A stretch of 64,000 nucleotides of DNA from Clostridiales bacterium (GCA_004551945.1 SFPN01000006.1:12295-76294), one strand, 5' to 3'. Shown: positions 51,338 to 60,532, counted from the stretch's first letter. The notes: a model not told the origin generated them from the letters alone. Made by a program: numbers and translations.

Positions 51338-52267
51338 ATGCTCAACCCCAACCTGACCACCTTTCTCGCCGTGGCCGACTGCGGCAGCTTCAACAGGGCC
51401 TCGGAACGGCTGTACATCTCCCCGCCCTCGGTGATGAAACAGATCAACGCCCTGGAAAAACACCTGGAGCTGACCCTGTTTACCCGCACCAGCCAGGGCA
51501 TCCAGCTGACGGCCGCGGGCCAGGTCCTCTACCGCCGCACCAAGGAGCTGGCTGGGTTTGCCGCCGGGGCGTTGGAAGAGGCCCGGCGGGCGTCGGTGCA
51601 GGCAGAGAACACCCTCTGCATCGGCAGCTCCATTCTGAACCCCTGCAAGCCCTTTATGGACCTGTGGTACCAGGTGAGCCAGGCCTTCCCCGGCTACAAG
51701 CTGCACATCGTCCCCTTTGAGGACAATCATCAGGGGATTCTGGCGGAGATCGCCTCCCTGGGGAAAAAGTTTGACTTTCTGGTGGGGGTCTGCGACTCCA
51801 AGCTTTGGCTGGACCGGTGCAACTTCTACCAGCTGGGCACCTTCCAGCACTGCTGCGCCGTATCCCGGGAGCACCCCCTGGCAAAAAAGAAGCGCCTGAC
51901 CATCCAGGATCTCTATGGGCAGACCCTGATGATGGTCAAGCAGGGAGACTCTTCCGTGGTGGACAGCATCCGGGCGGAGATCCAGTCCCACCCCCAGATT
52001 CAAATTGAGGACACCCCCCAGTTTTACGACATGGAGGTGTTCAACCGCTGCGCCCGGACGGGCCACGTGATGGTCACCCTGGAGTGCTGGCGGGACGTTC
52101 ACCCCGGGCTGGTCACCATCCCCGTGGACTGGGACCACGCCATTCCCTATGGCCTGCTCTACGCCAAGGAGCCGCCGGAGGATGTGCGCCGGTTTGTATC
52201 CCTGATTCAGGACAGGCGCACCCAAGCTGAACCGTCAGGAGGAACCCATCATGCCCCACATCATTGA
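51338..52267 (+). CDS. LysR family transcriptional regulator
   Basis: 309 residues. Helix-turn-helix NLTTFLAVADCGSFNRASERLYISPPSVMKQINALE is at the N-terminus. ATG 51338 follows AGGAGG. It is divergent from the aldo/keto reductase - flavodoxin - CMD - cupin operon, its probable target. Its end overlaps the next gene by 17 bases. Confidence 0.93.
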   Translation: MLNPNLTTFLAVADCGSFNRASERLYISPPSVMKQINALEKHLELTLFTRTSQGIQLTAAGQVLYRRTKELAGFAAGALEEARRASVQAENTLCIGSSILNPCKPFMDLWYQVSQAFPGYKLHIVPFEDNHQGILAEIASLGKKFDFLVGVCDSKLWLDRCNFYQLGTFQHCCAVSREHPLAKKKRLTIQDLYGQTLMMVKQGDSSVVDSIRAEIQSHPQIQIEDTPQFYDMEVFNRCARTGHVMVTLECWRDVHPGLVTIPVDWDHAIPYGLLYAKEPPEDVRRFVSLIQDRRTQAEPSGGTHHAPHH

Positions 52268-53078
52268 AATTACCGACCTGGCCCAACCAGAGCTGGACGT
52301 GTTCGCCCGGCTCACCGAGGCCCAGCTGCGCAACCGGCTGGAGCCGGAAAAGGGCGTCTTTATCGCGGAAAGTCCCAAGGTGATCCAGTGCGCCCTGGAC
52401 GCGGGGCTGACCCCCGTCTCCCTGCTCATGGAGCGCAGGCACATCCAGGGACAGGCCCGGGACATTCTGGCCCGGTGCGGGGAGATCCCCGTGTACACCG
52501 CGGACCGGGAAACGCTGGCCTCCCTCACCGGCTACCCTCTCACCCGGGGCATCCTCTGCGCCATGCGCCGGCCCAAGCTCCCCACCGTGGAGGCGCTGTG
52601 CACCGGGGCCCGCCGCCTGGCGGTGCTGGAGGGGATTGTGGACTCCACCAACGTGGGGGCTATCTTCCGGTCGGCGGCGGCTCTGGGGATGGACGGGGTG
52701 CTCCTCACCCCCTCCTGCGGGGACCCGCTGTACCGCCGGGCGGCCCGGGTGAGCATGGGGACGGTTTTCCAGATTCCCTGGACCCGCATCGGCAGCCAGC
52801 CCGCGGACTGGCCCCAGTCCGGGCTGGACAAACTCCGCAGCCTGGGCTTCAAAACCGCCGCCATGGCCCTGAGCGACACCTCCGTCAGCCTGGAGGACCC
52901 CAGGCTGGCAGCAGAGGACAAGCTGGCCATTGTCCTGGGCACCGAGGGGGACGGCCTGGCTCCCGCCACCATCGCCCAGTGCGATTACACGGTGCGCATC
53001 CCCATGTCCCACGGGGTGGACTCTCTGAACGTGGCGGCAGCCAGCGCCGTGGCCTTCTGGCAGCTGAGAGTACACTGA
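52251..53078 (+). CDS. TrmH/SpoU family RNA methyltransferase
   Basis: 275 residues. SPOUT motifs: motif 1 VDSTNVGAIFRSAAALG, motif 2 LAIVLGTEGDGL, motif 3 IPMSHGVDSLNVAAASAVA. It methylates ribose 2'-O in rRNA or tRNA. Starts at ATG 52251 behind AGGAGG, overlapping the LysR gene. Confidence 0.94.
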   Translation: MPHIIEITDLAQPELDVFARLTEAQLRNRLEPEKGVFIAESPKVIQCALDAGLTPVSLLMERRHIQGQARDILARCGEIPVYTADRETLASLTGYPLTRGILCAMRRPKLPTVEALCTGARRLAVLEGIVDSTNVGAIFRSAAALGMDGVLLTPSCGDPLYRRAARVSMGTVFQIPWTRIGSQPADWPQSGLDKLRSLGFKTAAMALSDTSVSLEDPRLAAEDKLAIVLGTEGDGLAPATIAQCDYTVRIPMSHGVDSLNVAAASAVAFWQLRVH

Positions 53079-53125
53079 CCCCCCCCCGATTTTCCCGAAG
53101 AAGGAGCCCCTGGCCCTGCAAGAAA

Positions 53126-53170
53126 AAACCACCGAAAGGCCGCCCGGAATGGGCGGCCTTTCGGTGGTTT
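53126..53170. terminator. Bidirectional terminator
   Basis: AAACCACCGAAAGGCCGCCC (53126-53145) pairs perfectly with 53151-53170 around GGAAT, between the SpoU gene and the convergent radical SAM gene. Confidence 0.9.
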
Positions 53171-53195
53171 GAGGAGGGAATATTGAAAATTCGTA

Positions 53196-54572
53196 TTATT
53201 GGGCGGCACACTTGCCAGCGCAGTGGGCGCAGCCGTGGCTTTCCTCCCACAGCTTCTCTGCGGTGGGGGCCCAGTTTTCCGCATAGGACACGCACTTGTC
53301 AGAAAGAGCCTCCACGGTCTCGGGAGACTCGTAGTCGGTGTTCACTGCCCCGGTCTTCTGGACCAGGTCCTTGATCCGCTGGGGGTTCTCCAGCATGGGG
53401 CAGGGACGGAGCATGTTGTCGTTGAAGGGCTGGTTGTCGTGGTAGGCCTGGAAGAGGGGGCTCTTCAGGGCCTCCAGCAGGGTGCAGTCGTGGATGTTCG
53501 CGTTGGAATAGTGGATGAACACGCAGGGCTCCACGTCGCCCTTGGCGTTGATGTGCAGATAGCGCCGGCCACCGGCAATGCAGCCGCCCACATACTCGCC
53601 GTCGTTCTGGAAGTCCATCATGAAGATGGGCTTCTTCTGGCGCATGGCGCGGATGTTGTGGTACATCTCCTCCCGCTGCTCCGGTCTGAGCAGCAGTTCG
53701 GGGGCTGCGCCGCTGCCCACGGGCATATAATGGAAAAACCACACAAAGAGGGCGCCGCTGTCGATCATAAAGTCAAAGAACTTTTCGCTGCTCAGATCCT
53801 GATAGTTCTTGCTGGTGTAGCAGGCGGAGATGCCGAAGGGCAGGTTGTGGGACTTGAGCAGCTCCATGGCGTGGCTCACCTTCCGGAACACGCCGTCGCC
53901 CCGGCGGCCGTCGTTGGCGTCCTCGAAGCCCTCCAGAGAGATGGCGGGCACGAAGTTTTTCACCCGCAGCATCTCCTGGCAGAAGTCCTCGTCAATGAGG
54001 GTGCCGTTGGTGAAGGAGAGGAACTCGCAGTCCGGGTGCATCTCGCAGATCTTGATCAGGTCCTTTTTCCGCACCAGAGGCTCGCCGCCGGTGTAGATGT
54101 ACATATAGGTACCCAGCTTCTTGCCCTGCTTGACGATGGAGTCGATGGTCTCCATGCTCAGGTTCAGCTTGTTGCCGTACTCCGCAGCCCAGCAGCCGGT
54201 GCAGTGCAGGTTGCAGGCGGAGGTGGGATCCAGCAGGATGGCCCAGGGCACGTTGCAGTTTTCCTTCTCGGAAACTTCATGCTGGATGGCGCTGCCGTTG
54301 AGGCTGGCGTTGACGATAAAGTTGCGGAAGAAGGCCTTGCGCACGCCGGGTTCCAGCTCATAAAGGCGCAGGATCAGCTGATACCAGTTGTTCTTTTCTT
54401 TGATGGCCCCGCGGATGGCATTTCTCTGGCCGGTATACCAGTCGTCGGGAACCAGCTTGTCCACCAGGCTCATCAGCTTGGGGATGTTGGTCTCCGGGTC
54501 GTTTTCCAAATAGTTCAGGGCCTGGTTCACCGCGAAGGCCCGTACCGTTTCTTTAAGGCCAAGATTTCCCAT
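53196..54572 (-). CDS. Radical SAM protein with SPASM-like C-terminus
   Basis: 458 residues. The [4Fe-4S]-SAM motif CNLHCTGC lies near residue 120, GGEPLVRKKD and later NGTLID support it. Further cysteines (VGGCIAGGRRYLHINAKGDVEPCVFI, LRPCPMLE, CAHCAGKC) suggest extra clusters of the SPASM kind. Substrate unknown. It has a long upstream region with another hairpin array. Confidence 0.9.
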   Translation of the reverse strand: MGNLGLKETVRAFAVNQALNYLENDPETNIPKLMSLVDKLVPDDWYTGQRNAIRGAIKEKNNWYQLILRLYELEPGVRKAFFRNFIVNASLNGSAIQHEVSEKENCNVPWAILLDPTSACNLHCTGCWAAEYGNKLNLSMETIDSIVKQGKKLGTYMYIYTGGEPLVRKKDLIKICEMHPDCEFLSFTNGTLIDEDFCQEMLRVKNFVPAISLEGFEDANDGRRGDGVFRKVSHAMELLKSHNLPFGISACYTSKNYQDLSSEKFFDFMIDSGALFVWFFHYMPVGSGAAPELLLRPEQREEMYHNIRAMRQKKPIFMMDFQNDGEYVGGCIAGGRRYLHINAKGDVEPCVFIHYSNANIHDCTLLEALKSPLFQAYHDNQPFNDNMLRPCPMLENPQRIKDLVQKTGAVNTDYESPETVEALSDKCVSYAENWAPTAEKLWEESHGCAHCAGKCAAQ

Positions 54573-54647
54573 TTCATATTACTCCTTTGCTTTTATGCTG
54601 AGCATCCCCTCCGGTCCAGGGGAGCCCAGGGGATCACGTTTGATACC

Positions 54648-54773
54648 AGTTCTTGATAAAAAAGCTTTCAAAGCTTTTTATCAAGAACTGCATGAGACGG
54701 CGCAGCGTGCGTGAGCACGATGCGAGTGTGCGCAGCACACGGGATTCTTGATTCAATTTTTTAATCAAGAATC
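54648..54773. repeat. Hairpin array of a different family
   Basis: Four successive stems: AGTTCTTGATAAAAA...ATCAAGAACT (54648-54689), CGTGC-GTGA-GCACG (54706-54719), GTGTGC-GCA-GCACAC (54726-54740) and GATTCTTGATT...AATCAAGAATC (54743-54773). Stems 1 and 4 share their core and each is followed by (C/G)(A/T)ATGAGA-like bases. Sequence differs from the 268-bp repeat, but the layout is alike. Confidence 0.8.
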
Positions 54774-54980
54774 AGTATGAGAAAATTATAAAAAAAAGGG
54801 TTGTTACTGTCACGGGACACCTTTTTTAAATTGTCATATTTTTTGACAAACAAAAATTTTGTTACTTTTTTGGACACTTTTGGAGGTTTGTCCCTTGCCC
54901 CATTCCCCTTTGGAACATTAAACTATCGGATGGGTACCGTGCCTGTGCCCAGGCTTTGAATATTTTAAGGAGGCCATTCC
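54774..54980. promoter_or_regulatory. AT-rich divergent promoter region with inverted repeat
   Basis: Very A+T-rich for this genome. TTGTCA (54831-54836) and TGACAA (54844-54849) form an inverted repeat with a 7-base spacer, and further GGACA/TGTCC elements flank it. No clean -35/-10 pair is seen; a regulator site for one or both divergent genes is likely. Confidence 0.5.
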
Positions 54981-55988
54981 ATGTCTCATACCCTGTCCCC
55001 ACGCCTGATCGAGACCGTGGTTCGAAAAATGCTGCGGGACGCCAAGGATTCCCCGGAGCGCAGTCTCCGGAATGTGGTGGATCTGGCGCTGCACTTTTCC
55101 GTGAGCCCCGCCCAGGAACGTTTCTTTGATACGGCCCGGCAGATTCTGCGCGATGAACACAGTGCCTATTATTCCCTGGTCCGGGATCTTCTATTCCATG
55201 TGGATGAGGAGCGGCTGGTGTCCTTCGGCATGGCGCTGGGCTACAACGGCTGCATCGCCGGGTCCAAAACCATCCGGTCGCTGGCGGAGGACGGCCTGCG
55301 GGTGCCCTGGTTTCTGACCCTCGACACCGGCGGACGGACGGACACCTATGTGGAAAAGGCCTATCAGTCGTTGATCCAGCAGGGGAAACAGCTGGGGATC
55401 AACACCTACGCCCTGCTCCCCAGCGGCGCCCCGCGGGCCTTTCTCCCCCTGGCGGAGGCCCACCCGGACTGCGCCTTTGTTTTCTTCTGCCAGCCGGAAG
55501 ACATCACCACCGCCTTTCTTGAGGAAGCGGAAGCCCTGCCCAACCTGGTGCCTGCCATCCGCTGCCGGGAAGAGGCCGAGGACGCCTGCCAGAAGCTGCG
55601 GGACAGACAGTTTCTTTACGCCCTTTACTACCCCTACGGAACGGACATCGGCCCCGGCCCCGGGGAGGATCTTCTCTGCTTGGCGGAGAACTTCCACGCT
55701 CCGTTGACCCTTCTTCTCCCCCAGCCCGGCTGTCCCCCCACAGTCCGGAAGCAGGTCTACGAGCGGATGTCCGCCCTGCGCTGCCGCCAGCCCTGCCGGA
55801 CCATCCCCTGGGATCTGCTCCAGGACGGCCAGACGGTGGACCGCCTGGTAGCCCGGGACACCGTCCCGGTGTACTTCGACTCTGCCGGCCAGCTCCGCTC
55901 TATGGCGGACGGCCAGGGCCTCACCACTCACACGCTGTTTGACCAGCCCCTCTCCTCCCTGCTCCGGGAGGCCTTCCCCCAGGGATAA
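54981..55988 (+). CDS. Uncharacterised protein, radical-SAM-like by pattern
   Basis: 335 residues, no signal peptide. The segment RLVSFGMALGYNGCIAGSKTIR recalls the start of radical SAM barrels of Clostridia, but there is no CxxxCxxC, so it would not bind the cluster. The rest (DTGGRTDTYVEKAYQSLIQQG, VFFCQPEDITTAF) looks like a degenerate TIM-barrel. Sited opposite the true radical SAM gene at 53196. Function unknown. Confidence 0.6.
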   Translation: MSHTLSPRLIETVVRKMLRDAKDSPERSLRNVVDLALHFSVSPAQERFFDTARQILRDEHSAYYSLVRDLLFHVDEERLVSFGMALGYNGCIAGSKTIRSLAEDGLRVPWFLTLDTGGRTDTYVEKAYQSLIQQGKQLGINTYALLPSGAPRAFLPLAEAHPDCAFVFFCQPEDITTAFLEEAEALPNLVPAIRCREEAEDACQKLRDRQFLYALYYPYGTDIGPGPGEDLLCLAENFHAPLTLLLPQPGCPPTVRKQVYERMSALRCRQPCRTIPWDLLQDGQTVDRLVARDTVPVYFDSAGQLRSMADGQGLTTHTLFDQPLSSLLREAFPQG

Positions 55989-56006
55989 CCCCGGCAGGAT
56001 AAAAAG

Positions 56007-56039
56007 CGGACGGTCAGGGATGCGCTCCCTAACCGTCCG
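56007..56039. terminator. Bidirectional hairpin
   Basis: CGGACGGTCAGGGA (56007-56020) pairs with TCCCTAACCGTCCG (56026-56039) apart from one mismatch, between convergent genes. Confidence 0.75.
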
Positions 56040-56068
56040 GTTCTTTGTGTTCTGTTTTGGTCCGCAGC

Positions 56069-56605
56069 TTACAGGGCGCCCCCGAGGTTCACGCAGGAGT
56101 GGAGAAGGGCCACGAATTCCTCCGGGGGCATGCAGTCCTTGTCCCGGAGCCATCGCTTCAGACTGCAGATGAACGCGTCTGTAAAAAAGATGACGTGAAA
56201 TTCCAGCGCCTTTTGCTCGCTGAGGACGCCCTGCAGCTCTTCCCGCAGCTCCTCCGCAAACACTGGGAGGATCATCTCCCGGAAATGCTCGGAAAAGGAG
56301 TTCTGCCCCTCGATGTCCAGCACCCGGCAGTAAAAACCCCGGTTTTCATAAAAATACTTGCAGATATCTTCCATGCGGGTCCATTGGCTGTTGTAGGTCT
56401 TGCCCAAGGCTGCCGCGATAAATTCCGTATCATAGATCCAGTTGACCAGATCGTACTTATCTTTGAAATGATAGTAAAAGCTCTTTCGGTTCATATCGCA
56501 CCGCTCACAAATATCCGCCACCGTGATCTTTTGGAAGGGATGCTCTTCCATCAGCTCCTTCAGCGCAGCCGCAAGGGCCCGTTTTGTGATGTGTGAATCT
56601 GGCAA
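56069..56605 (-). CDS. TetR family regulator
   Basis: 178 residues if it starts at TTG 56605, behind AAAGGAG; the longer frame upstream is not coding-like. Helix-turn-helix FQKITVADICERCDMNRKSFYYHFKDKYDLV. The C-terminus resembles TetR proteins of the DhaS type. It is divergent from the membrane protein at 56797, perhaps its target. Confidence 0.88.
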   Translation of the reverse strand: MPDSHITKRALAAALKELMEEHPFQKITVADICERCDMNRKSFYYHFKDKYDLVNWIYDTEFIAAALGKTYNSQWTRMEDICKYFYENRGFYCRVLDIEGQNSFSEHFREMILPVFAEELREELQGVLSEQKALEFHVIFFTDAFICSLKRWLRDKDCMPPEEFVALLHSCVNLGGAL

Positions 56606-56796
56606 AGCTTCAGCTCCTTTCTCTCCGCGCCGCGCCGCTTTCCGCAGCGGCGTTTTCAGGTACACCTTAGTAATTATAGCAGAATAGTGGGGTTCTGACA
56701 AGATTTGCCCCGGAAAAGTCTGTTTGTCAGGTTCCGCTCTTCGTAAACATACTGCACGGATTTGCCGTGCAATTTTCACCATGGAAGGATGAGACG

Positions 56797-57522
56797 ATGA
56801 AAGATACTTCTCGCCCAAGATGGATGACCCTGCTCAAGGCCGCCCCGATTCTGGTCTGCGTCCTGCTGCTTATCTGGTTTCTGGCTGCCGGTGACGGGAT
56901 CTCCGTGGATACCATTTTGTCCTATACCCCCAGGAACCCGGTGCTGGCCGCCCTGCTGCTGCTGGCCCTGTACGGAGTCAAGAGCTTAACCATTGTCTTC
57001 CCCATTCTCCTGCTCCAGGTGGCCGCAGGGCACCTGTTTCCCACGGGAGTCGCCCTGGTGGTGAACCTTCTGGGCCTGGTGGTGGACCTGACCATCCCCT
57101 TCTGGATTGGCCGGGCCTCCGGCTCCGGACTCATCCAGAAGCTGACCAAGCGGTTTCCCAAGCTGGAGGGGCTGCTGGGCATCCAGCAGAACAACACCTT
57201 CTTCCTCTCCTTCTTCCTGCGGGTGATTAACTGCCTGCCCGGAGACGTGATCAGCATGTATCTGGGGGCCACCGGAACGCCCTATCTCACCTTCCTGGCC
57301 GGGCAGATGCTGGGGAGCCTGCCCAGCACCATCTGCGCAACGGTCCTGGGCAGCAGCATTTCCGACCCCCTCTCCCCCAAGTTTATTCTGGCTCTGCTGC
57401 TCACCATCCTGATTGCCGTCTCCTCCTCCCTGTTCTACTACCTGTACAAAAAGAAAACGAAAAAGAAATCCGAACCCCCGACGCCGTCCTCCGACCGGGA
57501 CGGCGGCCCCCCTGTCTCCTGA
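56797..57522 (+). CDS. TVP38/TMEM64 (VTT domain) membrane protein
   Basis: 241 residues, about five to six membrane helices. The VTT block IPFWIGRASG..RFPKLEGLLG and FFLRVINCLPGDVISMYLGATG is clear. Family members are thought to move or scramble lipids or take up cations. C-terminus is lysine-rich. ATG 56797 with AAGGATG. It precedes the dehydratase operon by 10 bases. Confidence 0.88.
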   Translation: MKDTSRPRWMTLLKAAPILVCVLLLIWFLAAGDGISVDTILSYTPRNPVLAALLLLALYGVKSLTIVFPILLLQVAAGHLFPTGVALVVNLLGLVVDLTIPFWIGRASGSGLIQKLTKRFPKLEGLLGIQQNNTFFLSFFLRVINCLPGDVISMYLGATGTPYLTFLAGQMLGSLPSTICATVLGSSISDPLSPKFILALLLTILIAVSSSLFYYLYKKKTKKKSEPPTPSSDRDGGPPVS

Positions 57523-57532
57523 GGTGATTGTT

Positions 57533-58465
57533 TTGACTGCATCCACTCCCGTCACCATTGGGCTGCCCAGAGCCCTTCTTTACTATCGGTACGGCCCCCT
57601 TTGGCGTACCTTCTTCCAATCCCTGGGCCTGAAAACGGTGGTGAGTCCGCCCACCAGCCGGAAAATTCTGGACCAGGGCACCGCCCTGGCCCAGGACGAA
57701 ACCTGTCTGTCCGCCAAGATCTTCCTGGGCCATGTCCAGGAGCTTGTCGGAACCTGCGACTACATCCTGATCCCCCGGATCAGCAACTTCGGCCGGTGGC
57801 GGAACATGTGCACCCGGTTTGAGGGGCTGTACGACGCCACCCGCAGCATCTTCCGGGGCTCCGGCCAGGAGTTTCTGTCCTACAATGTGGACGTGCTCCA
57901 GGAGCTGGAGGAGGAAGCCGCCTTTCTCACCCTGGGCCAGTCCCTGGGTTTTCCTCCAAAAGGCGTGAAAAAGGCCTATGCCGCCGCCAAAAAGCAGGAG
58001 CAGCAGGTGTGGAAGGCCAAGCTCCGGGCCCAGGACCAGCTCTACCGGGCCCAAGGGCTGAAAATTCTCCTGGTGGGACACAGCTACATCCTGGACGACC
58101 CCTTCGTGGGCAAGGTGATCATCGACGCCCTCAAGCAGGCCGACGTGGTCCCCATCCGGGCGGACATTGTGGACCGGAACGCTGCCCTGAAGGCCAGCCC
58201 CAAGCTCTCCCCCACCTGCAAGTGGGAGTACAGCCGGGAGCTGGTGGGGAGCATCGCCCTGCACCGGGACCAGGTGGACGGCATCATCCTTCTCAGCGCC
58301 TTCCCCTGCGGGCCCGACGCCATGGTCAACGAGCTGCTGGTCCGGCGGCTGAAGGGCATCCCCGTGCTGAACATGGTCCTGGACGGCCAAAGCGGCACCG
58401 CCGGAGTTGAAACCCGGCTGGAGAGCTTTGTGGACATCATCCGCTTTAAGGAGGGGAGCCTGTAA
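57533..58465 (+). CDS. 2-hydroxyacyl-CoA dehydratase family subunit 1
   Basis: 310 residues. TTG 57533 follows GAGGTG; GTG 57524 is an alternative. Cysteines in QDETCLSAK, RNMCTRFE, PTCKWEY and AFPCGPD could bind the [4Fe-4S] cluster. Belongs to the acyl-CoA dehydratase activase-associated group, similar in length to the next gene. Its stop overlaps the next start by one base (TAATG). Confidence 0.8.
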   Translation: MTASTPVTIGLPRALLYYRYGPLWRTFFQSLGLKTVVSPPTSRKILDQGTALAQDETCLSAKIFLGHVQELVGTCDYILIPRISNFGRWRNMCTRFEGLYDATRSIFRGSGQEFLSYNVDVLQELEEEAAFLTLGQSLGFPPKGVKKAYAAAKKQEQQVWKAKLRAQDQLYRAQGLKILLVGHSYILDDPFVGKVIIDALKQADVVPIRADIVDRNAALKASPKLSPTCKWEYSRELVGSIALHRDQVDGIILLSAFPCGPDAMVNELLVRRLKGIPVLNMVLDGQSGTAGVETRLESFVDIIRFKEGSL

Positions 58466-59538
58466 TGAAGATTGCCAAGCGCGTTGCCTTCCCCCGGTAC
58501 GCGGAATATAACTGCGCCCTGAAATACTTCGTGGAGCAGGGGCTGGACGCCACCTATATCCTCCAGCCCGCCCTCACCCGGCGAACGGAGGAGCTGGGAG
58601 CCAAGTACAGCCCGGACCTCGTCTGCACCCCCTTCAAAACCGTTCTGGGCAGCATGATTGAGGCCCTGGAGGCCGGAGCGGACACCATTTTCATGACCCA
58701 CGGCCTCTGCCGCCTGGGGTACTTCGGAGAGCTCCAGGAACAGATCCTCCGGGACCTGGGGTATACCTTTGACTTTGTGAACCTGGCCGAGTACAGCACC
58801 GGCAAGAAGCGGGACTGGCTCCGGGCCATCAAGCGAGTGAACCCCAAGCCCAACCTGGGCAAGCTCACCCTCCGGGCCTGGGACACCATCAAAATGGCCC
58901 AGTATCTGGACCAGGTCACCGACTTTTACTACCAGAACTGCGGCTTTGACGCCACAGGCGGCCAGTACAAGCAGATCTATCAACAGTTCATCTCCGGCAT
59001 GTACACGGCGGCCTCCAAGCAGGATATCCAGGTGGTCTACCAGCGGGCCATGGACAAGTTCCAGCGGGTTCCCCTGGACAAGCCCGCCCATCCCCTGCGG
59101 GTTGGCGTTGTGGGAGAGCTCTACACGGTGATGGACCCCTTCTCTAACCTGGAGCTGGAGCAGAAGCTGGCAGACATGGGAGTGGAGATTCACCGGTGGA
59201 TGTCCATCACCAACCGGCTGGTCCACTACCCCGGGGAGAACAACCTGAACCCTGAGATCCGGGACCTGTGCACCTACGAGATGGGCCCCACCTCCACCGC
59301 CAACATCTGGTGCGCAAAAAAGTACGCCCAGCAGGGCTTTGACGGACTCATCCACATTAAGTCCGCCAACTGCACCCCGGAGATCGACATTATGCCGGTG
59401 CTCCAGAACATCAGCAGTGACTACAAGATTCCCCTGCTGTGCCTGACCTACGATTCCCAGACCAGCGACGTGGGTCTTATGACCCGGCTGGAAGCCTTTT
59501 ACGACATGATCGACGCGAAAAAGAGGGTGAGACGATGA
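58465..59538 (+). CDS. 2-hydroxyacyl-CoA dehydratase family subunit 2
   Basis: 357 residues. Cysteines in PDLVCTPFKTVLGSMIEAL, MTHGLCRLGYFGE and ANIWCAKK are of the type that hold the cluster. It overlaps the activase gene by four bases. With subunit 1 it could dehydrate or reduce a CoA substrate, or be a related enzyme of unknown role. Confidence 0.82.
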   Translation: MKIAKRVAFPRYAEYNCALKYFVEQGLDATYILQPALTRRTEELGAKYSPDLVCTPFKTVLGSMIEALEAGADTIFMTHGLCRLGYFGELQEQILRDLGYTFDFVNLAEYSTGKKRDWLRAIKRVNPKPNLGKLTLRAWDTIKMAQYLDQVTDFYYQNCGFDATGGQYKQIYQQFISGMYTAASKQDIQVVYQRAMDKFQRVPLDKPAHPLRVGVVGELYTVMDPFSNLELEQKLADMGVEIHRWMSITNRLVHYPGENNLNPEIRDLCTYEMGPTSTANIWCAKKYAQQGFDGLIHIKSANCTPEIDIMPVLQNISSDYKIPLLCLTYDSQTSDVGLMTRLEAFYDMIDAKKRVRR

Positions 59539-60488
59539 AGCAAGCATACCTTGGCATCGACGTGGGCTCGATTTCCACCAAAGGTGTCATTATCGACGAC
59601 GACAACCAGATTCTCAGCAGCTCCTATATCTGGACCGAGGGCGACCCCATCGGCGCGGTGAAGCGGCTGCTGCGGCTGCTGGAGCAGGATTTTCCCAAGG
59701 ACACCTACACCGTCATGGGCACCGGGGCCACCGGCAGCGCCCGAAAGCTGGTGGGCACCATCGTGGGAGCCACCATTGTGAAAAATGAGATCACCGCCCA
59801 CGCGGTGGGCACCACCACCTTCTACCCCAACGTGCGCACCATTCTGGAGATCGGCGGCCAGGACTCCAAGATTATCCTGGTGGAAAACGGGGTGGCTGTG
59901 GACTACGCCATGAACACCCTGTGCGCCGCCGGCACCGGGGCCTTTCTCTCCAGCCAGGCCAAGCGGCTGGGCATGGAGGTGGAGGAAATCGGGGACTACG
60001 CCCTGCGCTCCCAGCACCCCACCCCCATCGCCGCCCGGTGCACCGTCTTTGCCGAGTCTGACCTGGTCCACAAGATCCAGATGGGCCACCCCCGGGAGGA
60101 CATCATCGCCGGGGTCTGCCGGGCGGTGGTGGCCAACTACCTGAACAACGTGGGCAAAGGAAAGAAGATTCTCTCCCCCGTGGTGTTCCAGGGGGGAGTC
60201 AGCAAAAACGCCGGGGTAGTGGCCGCCTTTGAGGACGCCCTGGGCTGCAAGGTGCTGGTGGACAAGAACGGCCACCTGATGGGCGCTCTGGGGGCAGCCA
60301 TCCTGGCCCGCCGGAGCCAGGTCCGCAAGGCCTTCGACTTTGCCATTGAGGACCTGGAGTTTCACACCCGGGAGGCCACCTGCGGCCGCTGCCCCAACAA
60401 CTGCGAGATCATCTGCGTCTACCAGGGCAGCCGCCTGATCGACGCCTGGGGCAACCGGTGCGAGCAGGGCGCTGTGACCCCAGAATGA
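59535..60488 (+). CDS. CoA-substrate-specific enzyme activase (BcrAD/HgdC type)
   Basis: 317 residues. ASKHA ATPase: phosphate 1 GIDVGSISTKGVIID, IGGQDSK, and the cluster ligand region LCAAGTGAFLSSQAKRLG with a second Cys in AARCTVFAESD. A C-terminal Cys-rich tail, ATCGRCPNNCEIIC, may bind another cluster. It activates the dehydratase by ATP-driven electron transfer. Confidence 0.92.
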   Translation: MKQAYLGIDVGSISTKGVIIDDDNQILSSSYIWTEGDPIGAVKRLLRLLEQDFPKDTYTVMGTGATGSARKLVGTIVGATIVKNEITAHAVGTTTFYPNVRTILEIGGQDSKIILVENGVAVDYAMNTLCAAGTGAFLSSQAKRLGMEVEEIGDYALRSQHPTPIAARCTVFAESDLVHKIQMGHPREDIIAGVCRAVVANYLNNVGKGKKILSPVVFQGGVSKNAGVVAAFEDALGCKVLVDKNGHLMGALGAAILARRSQVRKAFDFAIEDLEFHTREATCGRCPNNCEIICVYQGSRLIDAWGNRCEQGAVTPE

Positions 60489-60504
60489 ATCTGTACCAAC
60501 GAAG

Positions 60505-60532
60505 AAAGCCTTCCTTGCACAAGGAAGGCTTT
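60505..60532. terminator. Terminator of the dehydratase/activase operon
   Basis: AAAGCCTTCCTT (60505-60516) pairs with AAGGAAGGCTTT (60521-60532), followed by TTGTTTTT. Confidence 0.9.

Noticed and set aside
50354..52225. 623-residue version of the aldo/keto reductase
   Set aside because: The first half is antisense to the LysR gene; ATG 51196 with GGAGG starts a normal 280-residue protein.
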